Below are positions 22,275 through 30,789 of a stretch of DNA of 64,000 bases, one piece after another. The stretch is from positions 1 to 64,000 of the forward strand of contig JBCCQA010000021.1 in NCBI GenBank assembly GCA_039024635.1. The letters are read 5' to 3'. Below the pieces are notes generated by a model. It had not been told where the DNA came from. It worked only from the letters and a program-made list of their open reading frames with translations, and searched no databases. How positions within the stretch are numbered: the first letter of the stretch is position 1; the number at the start of each line of letters is the position of its first letter. The position numbers and the translations under genes are program-made. Origin of the DNA: Kuafuiihalomonas sp039024635. Lineage in GTDB: Bacteria; Myxococcota; Kuafuiibacteriia; Kuafuiibacteriales; Kuafuiibacteriaceae.

Positions 22275-23249
22275 ATGATGAGGGAGTATCAAAACATCTT
22301 CACCCAGATTCAGGTGAAGGGTCCGTCGGATATCGTTCCGATCGAAGAGGGCATCTATCCGCGCTTCGACAAGAAGATGGTGATCCACTTGCTGGGGCGG
22401 ATCGGCAGCGCGCAGATTGGTCAGGTATATCTCGGCTGGTTCGGCATCACCTCCGGGCTGTGCTTCTTGATCGCCTTCGAGATCATCGGCCTCAACATGT
22501 GGGCCTCGGTGAACTGGGACCCCATCGAGTTTGTGCGACAGCTTCCATGGCTAGCGCTCGAACCCCCACCGCCCTCGAACGGTCTCAAATTCCCGCCCAT
22601 GAATGCCGGAGGTTGGTGGCTCATGGCCGGCTTCTTCCTGACCGCTTCTCTCATCCTCTGGTGGTTCCGCACCTATCGACGGGCGAGGGCGCTCGGGATG
22701 GGCACCGACGTCGCTTGGGCCTTCCTGGCAGCCATTTGGCTCTACTTGGTCTTGGGCTTCTTTCGACCCATCGCGATGGGAACCTGGGGCGAGGCCGTGC
22801 CTTTCGGGCTGTTCCCTCATCTGGATTGGACGGCGGCCTTTTCGCTCCGCTACGGCAACCTGTTCTACAATCCCTTCCACGCGCTCTCCATCGTGTTCCT
22901 CTACGGCTCGACACTGTTGTTCGCGATGCATGGCGCAACGGTGCTTGCGCTTGGACACCTAGGCGGTGAGCGGGAGATCGGTCAGATTACGGACCCTGGA
23001 ACGGCTGCCGAACGCTCGGCTTTGTTCTGGCGCTGGTGCATGGGCTTCAACGCGACCTTCGAGTCCATTCATCGCTGGGCTTGGTGGTTTGCCGTCTTGT
23101 GCTCAGTGACCGGGGGTATAGGAATTCTGTTGACGGGGACGGTGGTCGACAACTGGTACCTTTGGGCCGTCAAGCACGGTTTCGCCATTGAGTATCCGAC
23201 CGTCTATCCAGTCCTCCCCGACCCGGGTCTGACCGAGGTGACGCAATGA
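22275..23249 (+). CDS. pufM: Photosynthetic reaction centre M subunit (PufM)
   Basis: Partner of PufL in the type II reaction centre, 324 residues. The special-pair His lies in YGNLFYNPFHALSIVFLYG, an iron-ligating His in LLFAMHGATVLAL, the iron-ligating Glu in GTAAERSALFWRW and the last His in NATFESIHRWAWW. The C-terminus extends past the last helix (about 25 residues, VYPVLPDPGLTEVTQ), as in species with a bound cytochrome subunit. It overlaps pufC as ATGA, and no pufX-like gene is present. Confidence 0.98.
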   Translation: MMREYQNIFTQIQVKGPSDIVPIEEGIYPRFDKKMVIHLLGRIGSAQIGQVYLGWFGITSGLCFLIAFEIIGLNMWASVNWDPIEFVRQLPWLALEPPPPSNGLKFPPMNAGGWWLMAGFFLTASLILWWFRTYRRARALGMGTDVAWAFLAAIWLYLVLGFFRPIAMGTWGEAVPFGLFPHLDWTAAFSLRYGNLFYNPFHALSIVFLYGSTLLFAMHGATVLALGHLGGEREIGQITDPGTAAERSALFWRWCMGFNATFESIHRWAWWFAVLCSVTGGIGILLTGTVVDNWYLWAVKHGFAIEYPTVYPVLPDPGLTEVTQ

Positions 23250-24418
23250 AGCCACTGAAGATCTCGATGAAGGAATTCTACATCCTGCTCGGCGGGGCCC
23301 TCTCCGTGGTGGTGACGGTCCTGATCTGGAACTTCTCTGCACCACCGATCAGCGTGGTGCAGGTCGGTCCTGACGGCGCGGCGATGGAGATCGTCATCAA
23401 CGAGGAGACCTTGGCGGAAATTGAGAGGGTCAACAACGAGTACCCGCCGTCCATCCCGCCGGCGAGTCCGGACGGACCGAGGGCCTCGGAGGTGTATCAG
23501 AACGTCCAAGTCCTCGGTGACCTGTCGACGGGTCAGTTCACCCGTTTGATGCTCGCCATTACCCAGTGGGTGGCGCCCAAGGAAGGACCGGAGAGCCAGG
23601 TCGGGTGCAACTACTGCCACAACGCCGCCAACATGGCTTCGGATGAAAAGTACGCGAAGCATGTTGCACGGCGGATGATTCAGATGACCCAGCACATCAA
23701 CGCGGAATGGAAGTCCCACGTTGGGAACGTGGGCGCGACCTGCTACACTTGCCACCGCGGTCAGCCGGTGCCGTCCTACGTTTGGTACAAAGAGCCGCCT
23801 CACGCGCAGGAGGCTCGAGGAGCTGGCGGCCGAGCGCAGCAGAATCGGGCCAGCGCGGCGGTGGGTCTCGCTTCGCTTCCAGGCAACGTGTTCGAGACGT
23901 ATCTGCTGGAGGACAACAACATCCGGGTGATCGGCCACACACCGCTACCGACCGGCAACAGCTCTTCCATCAAGCAGACGGAGTGGACCTACGGGCTGAT
24001 GATGCACTTCTCGAACGCGCTCGGCGTAAACTGCACCTACTGTCACAACAGTCGAGCGATGGCGATGTGGAACCAAAGCCCTCCGGCTCGGGCCAAGGCT
24101 TGGTACGCGATCCGGATGTTGCGTAGCGTGAACGGCGAGTACACGGCGCCGTTGGTGGATCGCTATCCGGATTACCGCCTGGGTCCGACGGGGGACGCGC
24201 CCAAGGCCAACTGCTATACCTGTCACCAGGGGGCGTATCAGCCGATGCTGGGCTACAAGATGTTGGAGGACTACCCGTCGCTCTCGGCCCCCGACTACTA
24301 CGCCGAGTACGCCAACGAGTACCGGAAGAAGGAGAAGGCCAAAGCGGAGGCGGCGGCCGCGCTAGAGGCGCAGGAAGAGGCGGGCGAGGACGGCGAGGCA
24401 GCGCCGGTGGCCAACTGA
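23246..24418 (+). CDS. pufC: Reaction-centre tetraheme cytochrome c (PufC)
   Basis: Periplasmic electron donor to the photo-oxidised special pair, 390 residues. Four heme c motifs are visible: CNYCH, CYTCH, CTYCH and CYTCH, two in each half, as expected from the internal duplication. The N-terminus has an uncleaved-looking hydrophobic helix (11-30) without a lipobox Cys, so it is probably held by a membrane helix rather than by lipid. The C-terminal 35 residues are a charged Ala/Glu/Lys tail. It is the last gene of the puf operon, followed by a terminator. Confidence 0.97.
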   Translation: MKPLKISMKEFYILLGGALSVVVTVLIWNFSAPPISVVQVGPDGAAMEIVINEETLAEIERVNNEYPPSIPPASPDGPRASEVYQNVQVLGDLSTGQFTRLMLAITQWVAPKEGPESQVGCNYCHNAANMASDEKYAKHVARRMIQMTQHINAEWKSHVGNVGATCYTCHRGQPVPSYVWYKEPPHAQEARGAGGRAQQNRASAAVGLASLPGNVFETYLLEDNNIRVIGHTPLPTGNSSSIKQTEWTYGLMMHFSNALGVNCTYCHNSRAMAMWNQSPPARAKAWYAIRMLRSVNGEYTAPLVDRYPDYRLGPTGDAPKANCYTCHQGAYQPMLGYKMLEDYPSLSAPDYYAEYANEYRKKEKAKAEAAAALEAQEEAGEDGEAAPVAN

Positions 24419-24441
24419 GTCTGGGCGGGCGACCGGGTGAC

Positions 24442-24476
24442 AAGGGCGGAGTCTTTCGACTCCGCCCTTTTTTTTT
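24442..24476 (+). terminator. Rho-independent terminator after pufC
   Basis: A perfect 10-bp stem (24444-24453 GGGCGGAGTC with 24458-24467) and a TTTC loop are followed by nine T residues. It ends the bch-puf transcript and separates it from the act operon. Confidence 0.95.
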
Positions 24477-24710
24477 GCCTCGGGTGGCCGATGAATGACC
24501 TGGTCGGATGTGGCCGATTTGGGGCCGAATTCGTGGTCCGGTTCGGGTTCGAGTGCCGAAGTTCGAATCGTGCCTCTACGCCGGGGAATGCGGCATTTTG
24601 TGCGAAATTTCCTTAGTGCTGATGCGCTTGCAGGCCCCAATGGCCGGTGCTAGCTTCCGCGACGCTTTGGGCGGATCCCTGGGCTCCACTCAAGCGAGAA
24701 GGGTCGAATC
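24477..24710 (+). other. Intergenic region upstream of the act operon
   Basis: 234 bases between the puf terminator and actA. No coding frame is convincing. GGCCGAT-like words recur near 24486-24526. An AT-richer patch around 24594-24616 (GGCATTTTGTGCGAAATTTCC) may be part of the act promoter, but no clear -35/-10 pair can be fixed. GAGAAGG (24699-24705) is the actA ribosome-binding site. Confidence 0.4.
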
Positions 24711-25367
24711 GTGAGTCATACCTTCCCTCGTTGGACGAATAAGATTCCAACCATCGTCGCCCTGGCGGTTCCGGTCATCGGAGTCGGGGTCGTCTTCGGC
24801 ATGCTGTACTGGTTTTCCCCGTACTTTACCGACGTGGGGTACATGCCGACGCAGCCCGTGCCGTACAGCCACAAGCTTCACGCGGGCAAGTTGGGCATCG
24901 ATTGCCGTTACTGTCACAACACGGTCGAGAAGGCGGCCTACGCCGCAGTTCCGCCCGCTGAAACGTGCATGAACTGCCATGCTTATGTGAAGAAGAACAG
25001 CGAGAAGCTGGCGCTGGTTCGACAATCCTACGAGACCGGCGAATCCATACCGTGGATCAAGGTTCACCAGCTCCCTGACTATTCCTACTTCGCCCATGAC
25101 GTCCATGTGACGGCGGGCGTCGGTTGTGAGACCTGTCACGGGCGGATCGACCAGATGGAGAAGGTCGCCCTGCATTCGCCTCTCTCCATGGGTTGGTGTC
25201 TGCGCTGCCACCGCAACCCGGAGCCCAACCTTCGTCCCATCTCGGAGATCACGACTATGGGTTGGGAGGACTCGCCCGAGGCTGCCGAATACGACTGGGC
25301 CTCCGATCCCCACCGAATCCGCAACAACTTGCAGCCTCCTCAAAACTGCTCGGGGTGCCACCGATGA
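24711..25367 (+). CDS. actA: Alternative complex III pentaheme cytochrome subunit ActA
   Basis: Membrane-anchored multiheme cytochrome c of alternative complex III, which oxidises menaquinol or ubiquinol and passes electrons outward. The 218 residues have one N-terminal membrane helix (about 14-34) and five CxxCH motifs (CRYCH, CMNCH, CETCH, CLRCH, CSGCH), the number normal for ActA. The opening segment PVPYSHKLHAGKLGIDCRYCH is characteristic. GTG start with GAGAAGG upstream. It overlaps actB as ATGA. Confidence 0.95.
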   Translation: MSHTFPRWTNKIPTIVALAVPVIGVGVVFGMLYWFSPYFTDVGYMPTQPVPYSHKLHAGKLGIDCRYCHNTVEKAAYAAVPPAETCMNCHAYVKKNSEKLALVRQSYETGESIPWIKVHQLPDYSYFAHDVHVTAGVGCETCHGRIDQMEKVALHSPLSMGWCLRCHRNPEPNLRPISEITTMGWEDSPEAAEYDWASDPHRIRNNLQPPQNCSGCHR

Positions 25368-28222
25368 CCACTGAGAACGAGACTCTGAACAAGCCGGACA
25401 TCCCGAGCCGCAGGACCTTCCTTTCGGCCATGGGTGCGACCGTGGCGTCACTCAACACCGCGGCGTGCATCCGTAAGCCCTACGAGAAGATTCTGCCCTT
25501 CGGGCAGCGCCCAGAGGACCGGGTCCCCGGTCGGCCCGAGTATTACGCTACGGCGGCGTCCGTCGGCGCTAGCGTGGTGGGCCTTCGCGTCCGGTCCAAC
25601 GACGGCCGCCCGACCTTCATCGGTTCCAACAAGCAGCACCCGACCAGCAAGGGCGGGACGCCGGCTTGGGCCCAAGCTACGGTCCTCGAGCTCTACGATC
25701 CGGACCGAAGCCGAACCGCTCTGATGGACGGTGCATCCGTCGACCCCGCAGGCGCTGCCGGCGCCATCCGAGCCATGGGCAAGGCGATTCGCGACGCCGC
25801 AGGCCGAGGCCTTGCGATCCTGACCGACGAGACGCCCTCGCCGACGCTGTTCCGGTTGATGAAGACGCTCAAGGAGCAGTTCCCCGAGGCTCAGCAGTTT
25901 CGTCATGACGAGATGGGTGAGGCCAACGGCCAAGCCGGTGCAGCCATGGCCGGCATTCCGAACGCCAGCTTCTCGCTCAACGAGACGCCCGCCGTCATCG
26001 CCATTTTCGATGCCGATCCCATGGGAACCGAGGGTGACACCTGCGCCTTCGACCATGCCTTTGCTTCGGGTCGGGACCCCGATGCACCCCGTAAGAACCG
26101 CCTCTACGTCGTCGAACCGTACGTTTCGTTGACCGGCTCGAACGCCGACCACCGCAAGGCGGTAAAGCCGAGCGAGGTCCCCGCGGTGCTGGCGGCTTTG
26201 GCTTCCGAGCTCAACAGCCATGGCTACGAGCTGCCAAAGCTTGCGGGGGCCGACGCCGCCTCAGACAAGTTCGTCAAGGCTCTCGCCAAGGACATGGCCA
26301 AGAACCAAGGCGTCTCGATGGTCATGGTCGGCGAGCGACAGCCCCCGCAGGTCCATGCTCTCGCCCACATGGTGAATGCGGCCTTGGGTGCCTACACCAA
26401 GCTCGGGGCCTGGACCCAGAGCGACGCTCCTGAGTTTCAGACTGCGGACGAGCTGGTGGCGGGCATGAAGGCCGGTACCTTCAAGTATGTCGTCTCGCTG
26501 AGCGGGAACCCCGCCCACTCCATCCCTGGCTTCGCTGATGCGGCCGAAAAGGCCCAGGTGCTGCACCTAGGGAGCTACCTCGACGAGACCGCTCGGATCG
26601 CCAAACTGCACGTCCCGAAGAGCCACTACCTGGAAGCGTGGGGTGACCTCGTGGGGCGTGATGGCTCCGTGGCCATCCAGCAGCCGCTCATCGCGCCACT
26701 CCACGAATCCAAGTCAGCCATCGAGGTGCTGGCCACCATTCTCGGTTCCAAAGAGAGCGGCTACGAGCAGGTGCGAGACACCCACCGAAGCCACGTGGCG
26801 TCCGGTGATTTCGAGAAGTCCTGGCAGGTCTGGCTGCACGATGGCGTCGTCCAGAGTCACCCGGTTCAGCGCGTCGAGCCGGCCATTCAGGCGGCCCAGA
26901 TCGAGGGCTATCCAAAGGCCGGTTCGAGCGATCTCGAGGCCGCTTTCATTCGAGACCTGACGGTCTTGGACGGGCGCTTCGCCAACAGCCCCTGGCTCCA
27001 GGAGCTCCCTGACCCCGTCACCAAGTTGTCTTGGGACAACGCTCTGCTCTTGAGCCCCGACACGGCCGAGAAGCTCGGCCTCAAGAATGAGGACATGGCG
27101 ACGGTCACCTTGAACGGAGCGTCTCTCGACCTTCCCGTTTGGATCCAGCCGGGCACCGCGGACGACGTGGCCGTCCTTCCCTTGGGCTACGGCCGCGAAG
27201 GGGTAGGGCAGTACGCCAGCAGCGGCTTCGATGTGTCGGGGCTCCGACCTGTCGACGGCACATGGTCGGCGAGCGGCGTCCAGATCAAGAAGACCCCGGG
27301 AAGCTATCGCCTCGCGTGTCAGCAGCTCGAGAGCGACCAGTACGGACGGCCCATCGTTCGTGAGGCTTCCCAGACGGACTTCACGGCCGACGAGAACTTC
27401 GTCGCGAAATTCGAGGTCATGAAACCGGAGCACATCGACTCTCTCTTGTGGGAGGAGCCTGTGCTTCCCTGGGCCAAGGGCGAGCAGCATCAGTGGGCTG
27501 TTTCGATCGACCTCAACAAATGCTCGGGATGCTCCGCCTGTGTCGTGGCCTGCCAGGCTGAGAACAATATTCCGTGGGTTGGCAAGAGCGAGGTCCTGAA
27601 GGGCCGCGAAATGCACTGGATGAAGATCGACCGATACTTCAAGGACAACAACGGACAGTTCGAGGTGAAGTATCAGCCCATGGGCTGTGCTCAGTGTGAA
27701 ACCGCTCCGTGCGAGAACGTTTGTCCCGTAGGTGCATCGGCTCACAGCCCGGAGGGCCTCAACGACATGGCCTACAACCGGTGCATTGGAACGCGCTACT
27801 GCGCCAACAACTGCCCGTACAAGGTCCGTAGGTTCAACTTCTTTCACTACACCGTGCGAAACGACGGCGAGTACGGGATGGGCATCACCATGCAGCGCAA
27901 CCCGGACGTCACGGTTCGCTACCGCGGGGTCATGGAGAAGTGCACCTACTGTGTGCAGCGGATCCAGCGAGCCAAGATCTACCAGAAGGTGAATGGAGGC
28001 GGCGACACGAAGGTTAAAGATGGCGCCATCGTGACTGCCTGCGAGGAGGCTTGCGGGACGGGGGCCATGGTCTTCGGCAACATGGCCGACCCCGAGTCTC
28101 GGGTCGCCAAGATGAAGAACAATCCGAGGAACTATGCCGTACTGGCCGAAATCAACATCCGGCCCCGGACGACGTATCTCGCCAAGCTGACGAACCCCAA
28201 CCCTGAGTTGGCGGAAGGGTGA
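25364..28222 (+). CDS. actB: Alternative complex III iron-sulfur subunit ActB (MopB-like + ferredoxin domains)
   Basis: Large peripheral subunit of 952 residues; ATG 25364 overlaps actA, and the longer frame upstream is rejected. The N-terminus has a twin-arginine-like export stretch PSRRTFLSAMG (14-24). The first ~650 residues resemble a molybdopterin oxidoreductase fold that in this complex carries no molybdenum cofactor. The C-terminal part is a NrfC-like ferredoxin with CSGCSACVVACQ (from 720), CAQCETAPCENVCP, CIGTRYCANNCPYKVRRFNFF and CTYCVQRIQ...CEEACGTGAM, giving several Fe-S clusters. Electrons from quinol probably pass through these to the hemes. The fused arrangement is usual for ActB. 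Confidence 0.95.
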   Translation: MTTENETLNKPDIPSRRTFLSAMGATVASLNTAACIRKPYEKILPFGQRPEDRVPGRPEYYATAASVGASVVGLRVRSNDGRPTFIGSNKQHPTSKGGTPAWAQATVLELYDPDRSRTALMDGASVDPAGAAGAIRAMGKAIRDAAGRGLAILTDETPSPTLFRLMKTLKEQFPEAQQFRHDEMGEANGQAGAAMAGIPNASFSLNETPAVIAIFDADPMGTEGDTCAFDHAFASGRDPDAPRKNRLYVVEPYVSLTGSNADHRKAVKPSEVPAVLAALASELNSHGYELPKLAGADAASDKFVKALAKDMAKNQGVSMVMVGERQPPQVHALAHMVNAALGAYTKLGAWTQSDAPEFQTADELVAGMKAGTFKYVVSLSGNPAHSIPGFADAAEKAQVLHLGSYLDETARIAKLHVPKSHYLEAWGDLVGRDGSVAIQQPLIAPLHESKSAIEVLATILGSKESGYEQVRDTHRSHVASGDFEKSWQVWLHDGVVQSHPVQRVEPAIQAAQIEGYPKAGSSDLEAAFIRDLTVLDGRFANSPWLQELPDPVTKLSWDNALLLSPDTAEKLGLKNEDMATVTLNGASLDLPVWIQPGTADDVAVLPLGYGREGVGQYASSGFDVSGLRPVDGTWSASGVQIKKTPGSYRLACQQLESDQYGRPIVREASQTDFTADENFVAKFEVMKPEHIDSLLWEEPVLPWAKGEQHQWAVSIDLNKCSGCSACVVACQAENNIPWVGKSEVLKGREMHWMKIDRYFKDNNGQFEVKYQPMGCAQCETAPCENVCPVGASAHSPEGLNDMAYNRCIGTRYCANNCPYKVRRFNFFHYTVRNDGEYGMGITMQRNPDVTVRYRGVMEKCTYCVQRIQRAKIYQKVNGGGDTKVKDGAIVTACEEACGTGAMVFGNMADPESRVAKMKNNPRNYAVLAEINIRPRTTYLAKLTNPNPELAEG

Positions 28223-28228
28223 CCCATC

Positions 28229-29623
28229 ATGGATATGCGTTCGAACGTTGACCTCGTCGATCGGCGCCCTGCGCTCGTCGACCCCCACGAAGACTTCCAA
28301 GCGATCACGAAGCGTGTGGCGGCGCCCATCGAGTGGAAGACGCCCATCGGTTGGTGGCTCTTCTTCATACCTTCGGTTCTCCTGGCCGCCAGCTACGGCG
28401 GGAGCGTCGCTTATCTGGTTTGGGAAGGAACCGGCATCTGGGGCATCAATAATCCCGTTTTCTGGGGTTGGGCCATCGTCAACTTTGTCTTCTGGGTCGG
28501 TATTGGCCACGCAGGCACGCTAATCTCGGCCGTTCTCTTCCTCTTTCGACAGAAGTGGCGCACCAGCATCAACCGCTTCTCAGAGGCCATGACGCTCTTC
28601 GCCGTGGCCTGCGCCCTTTCATTTCCAACCATTCACGTCGGTCGAATCTGGCTTCTGTACTGGGTCGCCCCAGTTCCGAACTCCATGTTGGCTTGGCCCA
28701 ACTTCCGGAGTCCTCTCCTCTGGGATGTTTTCGCTGTGAGCATCTACGGCTCGGTTTCGCTGTTGTTCTGGTACGTGGGCCTCATCCCCGACCTGGCCAC
28801 GATGCGGGACCGCGTCACCTCCAAGCTCGGAAAGTTCGCTTACGGTATCTTTGCTCTTGGCTGGCGAGGGTCTACCCGACACTGGCGCCACTACGAGGTG
28901 GCCTACATGCTGCTCGCCGGTCTCGCCACTCCCCTGGTGCTGTCGGTGCACTCTGTGGTGTCATTCGACTTCGCCGTGTCCCAGCTGCCTGGCTGGCACA
29001 CCACCATCTTCCCACCCTACTTTGTTGCGGGTGCCATCTTCTCCGGCTTCGGCATGGTTCTGACGCTGATGCTCATCGCTCGCGTCATCTTCAAGATGGA
29101 GAACATCGTCACGATGCATCACATCGACAACATGGCGAAGGTCGTACTCTTGACCGGGTCCATCGTCGGCTACGCCTACGCGATGGAGTTCTTCGTGGCT
29201 TGGTACAGCGGTAGCCAGTACGAGCTCTTCGCCTTCATCAATCGGGCGACCGGTCCTTACGCGGGCGCCTACTGGACGATGGTCACCTGCAACGTGGTCA
29301 TTCCCCAGATTCTGTGGTTCCAGAAGATGCGTCACAACATCGTACTGCTCTTCATCATCTCGATTTTCGTGAACATCGGAATGTGGTTCGAGCGCTACGT
29401 TATCGTCATTACGCTTACCCGAGACTTTCTCCCCTCGAGCTGGGGCTACTACAGCCCGACTTTCTGGGACGTGTCATGCTTCCTGGGTAGCTTTGGCCTC
29501 TTCTTCACTCTGTTCTGCCTATTCGTCCGCTTCCTTCCCATGATCGCCATGGCCGAAGTGAAGACGGTCGTGCCTGAAGCCGATCCTCACCCCGAAGAGG
29601 CGGCGACTGGAGGTGCCCATTGA
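28229..29623 (+). CDS. actC: Alternative complex III membrane subunit ActC (NrfD/PsrC-like)
   Basis: Quinol-binding integral membrane subunit, 464 residues with about ten membrane helices, beginning after a short cytoplasmic segment at TPIGWWLFFIPSVLLAASYGG. Typical sequences are GHAGTLISAVLFLFRQKWRTSINR, FPTIHVGRIWLLYW and FPPYFVAGAIFSGFGMVLTL. It sits seven bases after actB and overlaps actD through a TTGA junction. Function by family only. Confidence 0.95.
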   Translation: MDMRSNVDLVDRRPALVDPHEDFQAITKRVAAPIEWKTPIGWWLFFIPSVLLAASYGGSVAYLVWEGTGIWGINNPVFWGWAIVNFVFWVGIGHAGTLISAVLFLFRQKWRTSINRFSEAMTLFAVACALSFPTIHVGRIWLLYWVAPVPNSMLAWPNFRSPLLWDVFAVSIYGSVSLLFWYVGLIPDLATMRDRVTSKLGKFAYGIFALGWRGSTRHWRHYEVAYMLLAGLATPLVLSVHSVVSFDFAVSQLPGWHTTIFPPYFVAGAIFSGFGMVLTLMLIARVIFKMENIVTMHHIDNMAKVVLLTGSIVGYAYAMEFFVAWYSGSQYELFAFINRATGPYAGAYWTMVTCNVVIPQILWFQKMRHNIVLLFIISIFVNIGMWFERYVIVITLTRDFLPSSWGYYSPTFWDVSCFLGSFGLFFTLFCLFVRFLPMIAMAEVKTVVPEADPHPEEAATGGAH

Positions 29624-30153
29624 GCAACAAGACCTTCGGCGTCCTCGCCGAATTCGACACCCCCGCCTCCGTCTTTGAGGCCTGTGAGAAGGTCCGAGAC
29701 GCCAAGTTCTCGAGGTGGGACTCCCACACGCCCTTCCCAGTGCATGGGCTGGAGTTTGCAATGGGCATGGGCCGCTCTCGGCTGCCCATCTTCGTGTTCG
29801 CTTGCGGCATCAGTGGGGCGTCTGGAGCGATGCTTCTCCAATGGTGGACCTCTGCCGTCGACTACCCGATGATCATCGCCGCCAAGCCATTCTTCTCATG
29901 GCAGGCCTTCATCCCGGTCACCTTCGAGGCGATGGTTCTGTTCTCGGCGGTCTCTGCCGTGCTGGGGATGCTGTTTCTCAACCGTCTTCCTCGCTGGCAC
30001 CATCCGTTGCTGACCTCTGAGCGTTTCAAGTCAGCCTCGGATCACAAGTTCTTCATTTCGATCGAGGCGAGTGACCCGCAGTTCGACCCGGAGAAGACAC
30101 CCGAGTTTCTCCATTCCCTGGGCGCGACCTACGTCGAGTTGGTGGAAGACTGA
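29620..30153 (+). CDS. actD: Alternative complex III subunit ActD (DUF3341)
   Basis: 177 residues from a TTG start overlapping actC; two membrane helices (about 56-78 and 98-118) between soluble ends. FGVLAEFDTPASVFEACEKVRDA is the typical DUF3341 opening, followed by DSHTPFPVHGLEFAMGMGRSRLP. In solved complexes this subunit contacts the quinol module; it carries no cofactor. Confidence 0.93.
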   Translation: MSNKTFGVLAEFDTPASVFEACEKVRDAKFSRWDSHTPFPVHGLEFAMGMGRSRLPIFVFACGISGASGAMLLQWWTSAVDYPMIIAAKPFFSWQAFIPVTFEAMVLFSAVSAVLGMLFLNRLPRWHHPLLTSERFKSASDHKFFISIEASDPQFDPEKTPEFLHSLGATYVELVED

Positions 30154-30156
30154 ACG

Positions 30157-30786
30157 ATGAAGCACCTAAGTCTCATGATTGCGACGGGGGCGCTCGCCAC
30201 GGCTTGCCAGGGCGGGACCTTTCCTCAGCCCCCGATTCACCTGAACCAGAACATGGACTTCCAGAAGAGGATCGAGCCCCAGGAAGAGAATCCGTACACG
30301 GGAACCATGGGCAATCGGAAGCCCGTCGAGGGTACGGTTCGGATGGGCGGACTTACCATCGACGACCACCTTCACCGAGGGAAGATCGATGGCGAGCTCG
30401 TGGAAGAACTCCCCGACGTCGACGAGAAAGGGATGCCCATAGAAATGAACGAGGCTTTCCTCGCTCGGGGTCAGGAGCGCTACAACGTCTATTGCCAGCC
30501 CTGCCACGCCCAGACGGGCTCAGGAAAAGGGCTTGTGTCGGTCAACTCGGGCGGCAACATACAGCCCCCCGCTCTTTACAATGAACGGCTGCTGACCATG
30601 CCCATCGGGCACTTCTACAACGTCATCACCAACGGGGTGAACGGCAACATGCCCCCTTACCGCGCGCAGATCCCGGTCGGTGACCGGTGGGCCATTGCGG
30701 CTTACGTACGCGTTCTTCAGCGTGCGGCCTTTGCCGACGTTGGCGCCGTTCCGGGCGACGTCGCGAAAGAGAAAGGCTGGAACTGA
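30157..30786 (+). CDS. actE: Alternative complex III monoheme cytochrome c lipoprotein ActE
   Basis: 209 residues with a short signal ending in a lipobox (ALATAC, Cys17), so it is lipid-anchored outside the inner membrane. One heme motif CQPCH lies in RGQERYNVYCQPCHAQTGSGKGL, with NMPPYRAQIPVGDRWAIAAYV as the likely Met-ligand side. It delivers electrons from ActA to a soluble carrier or oxidase. Three bases after actD. Confidence 0.94.
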   Translation: MKHLSLMIATGALATACQGGTFPQPPIHLNQNMDFQKRIEPQEENPYTGTMGNRKPVEGTVRMGGLTIDDHLHRGKIDGELVEELPDVDEKGMPIEMNEAFLARGQERYNVYCQPCHAQTGSGKGLVSVNSGGNIQPPALYNERLLTMPIGHFYNVITNGVNGNMPPYRAQIPVGDRWAIAAYVRVLQRAAFADVGAVPGDVAKEKGWN

Positions 30787-30789
30787 GTC

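Noticed and set aside
24540..24590. tRNA T-arm-like GTTCGAATC
   Set aside because: Flanking bases do not pair into a T-stem and no acceptor or anticodon arm was found, so not a tRNA or an att site.
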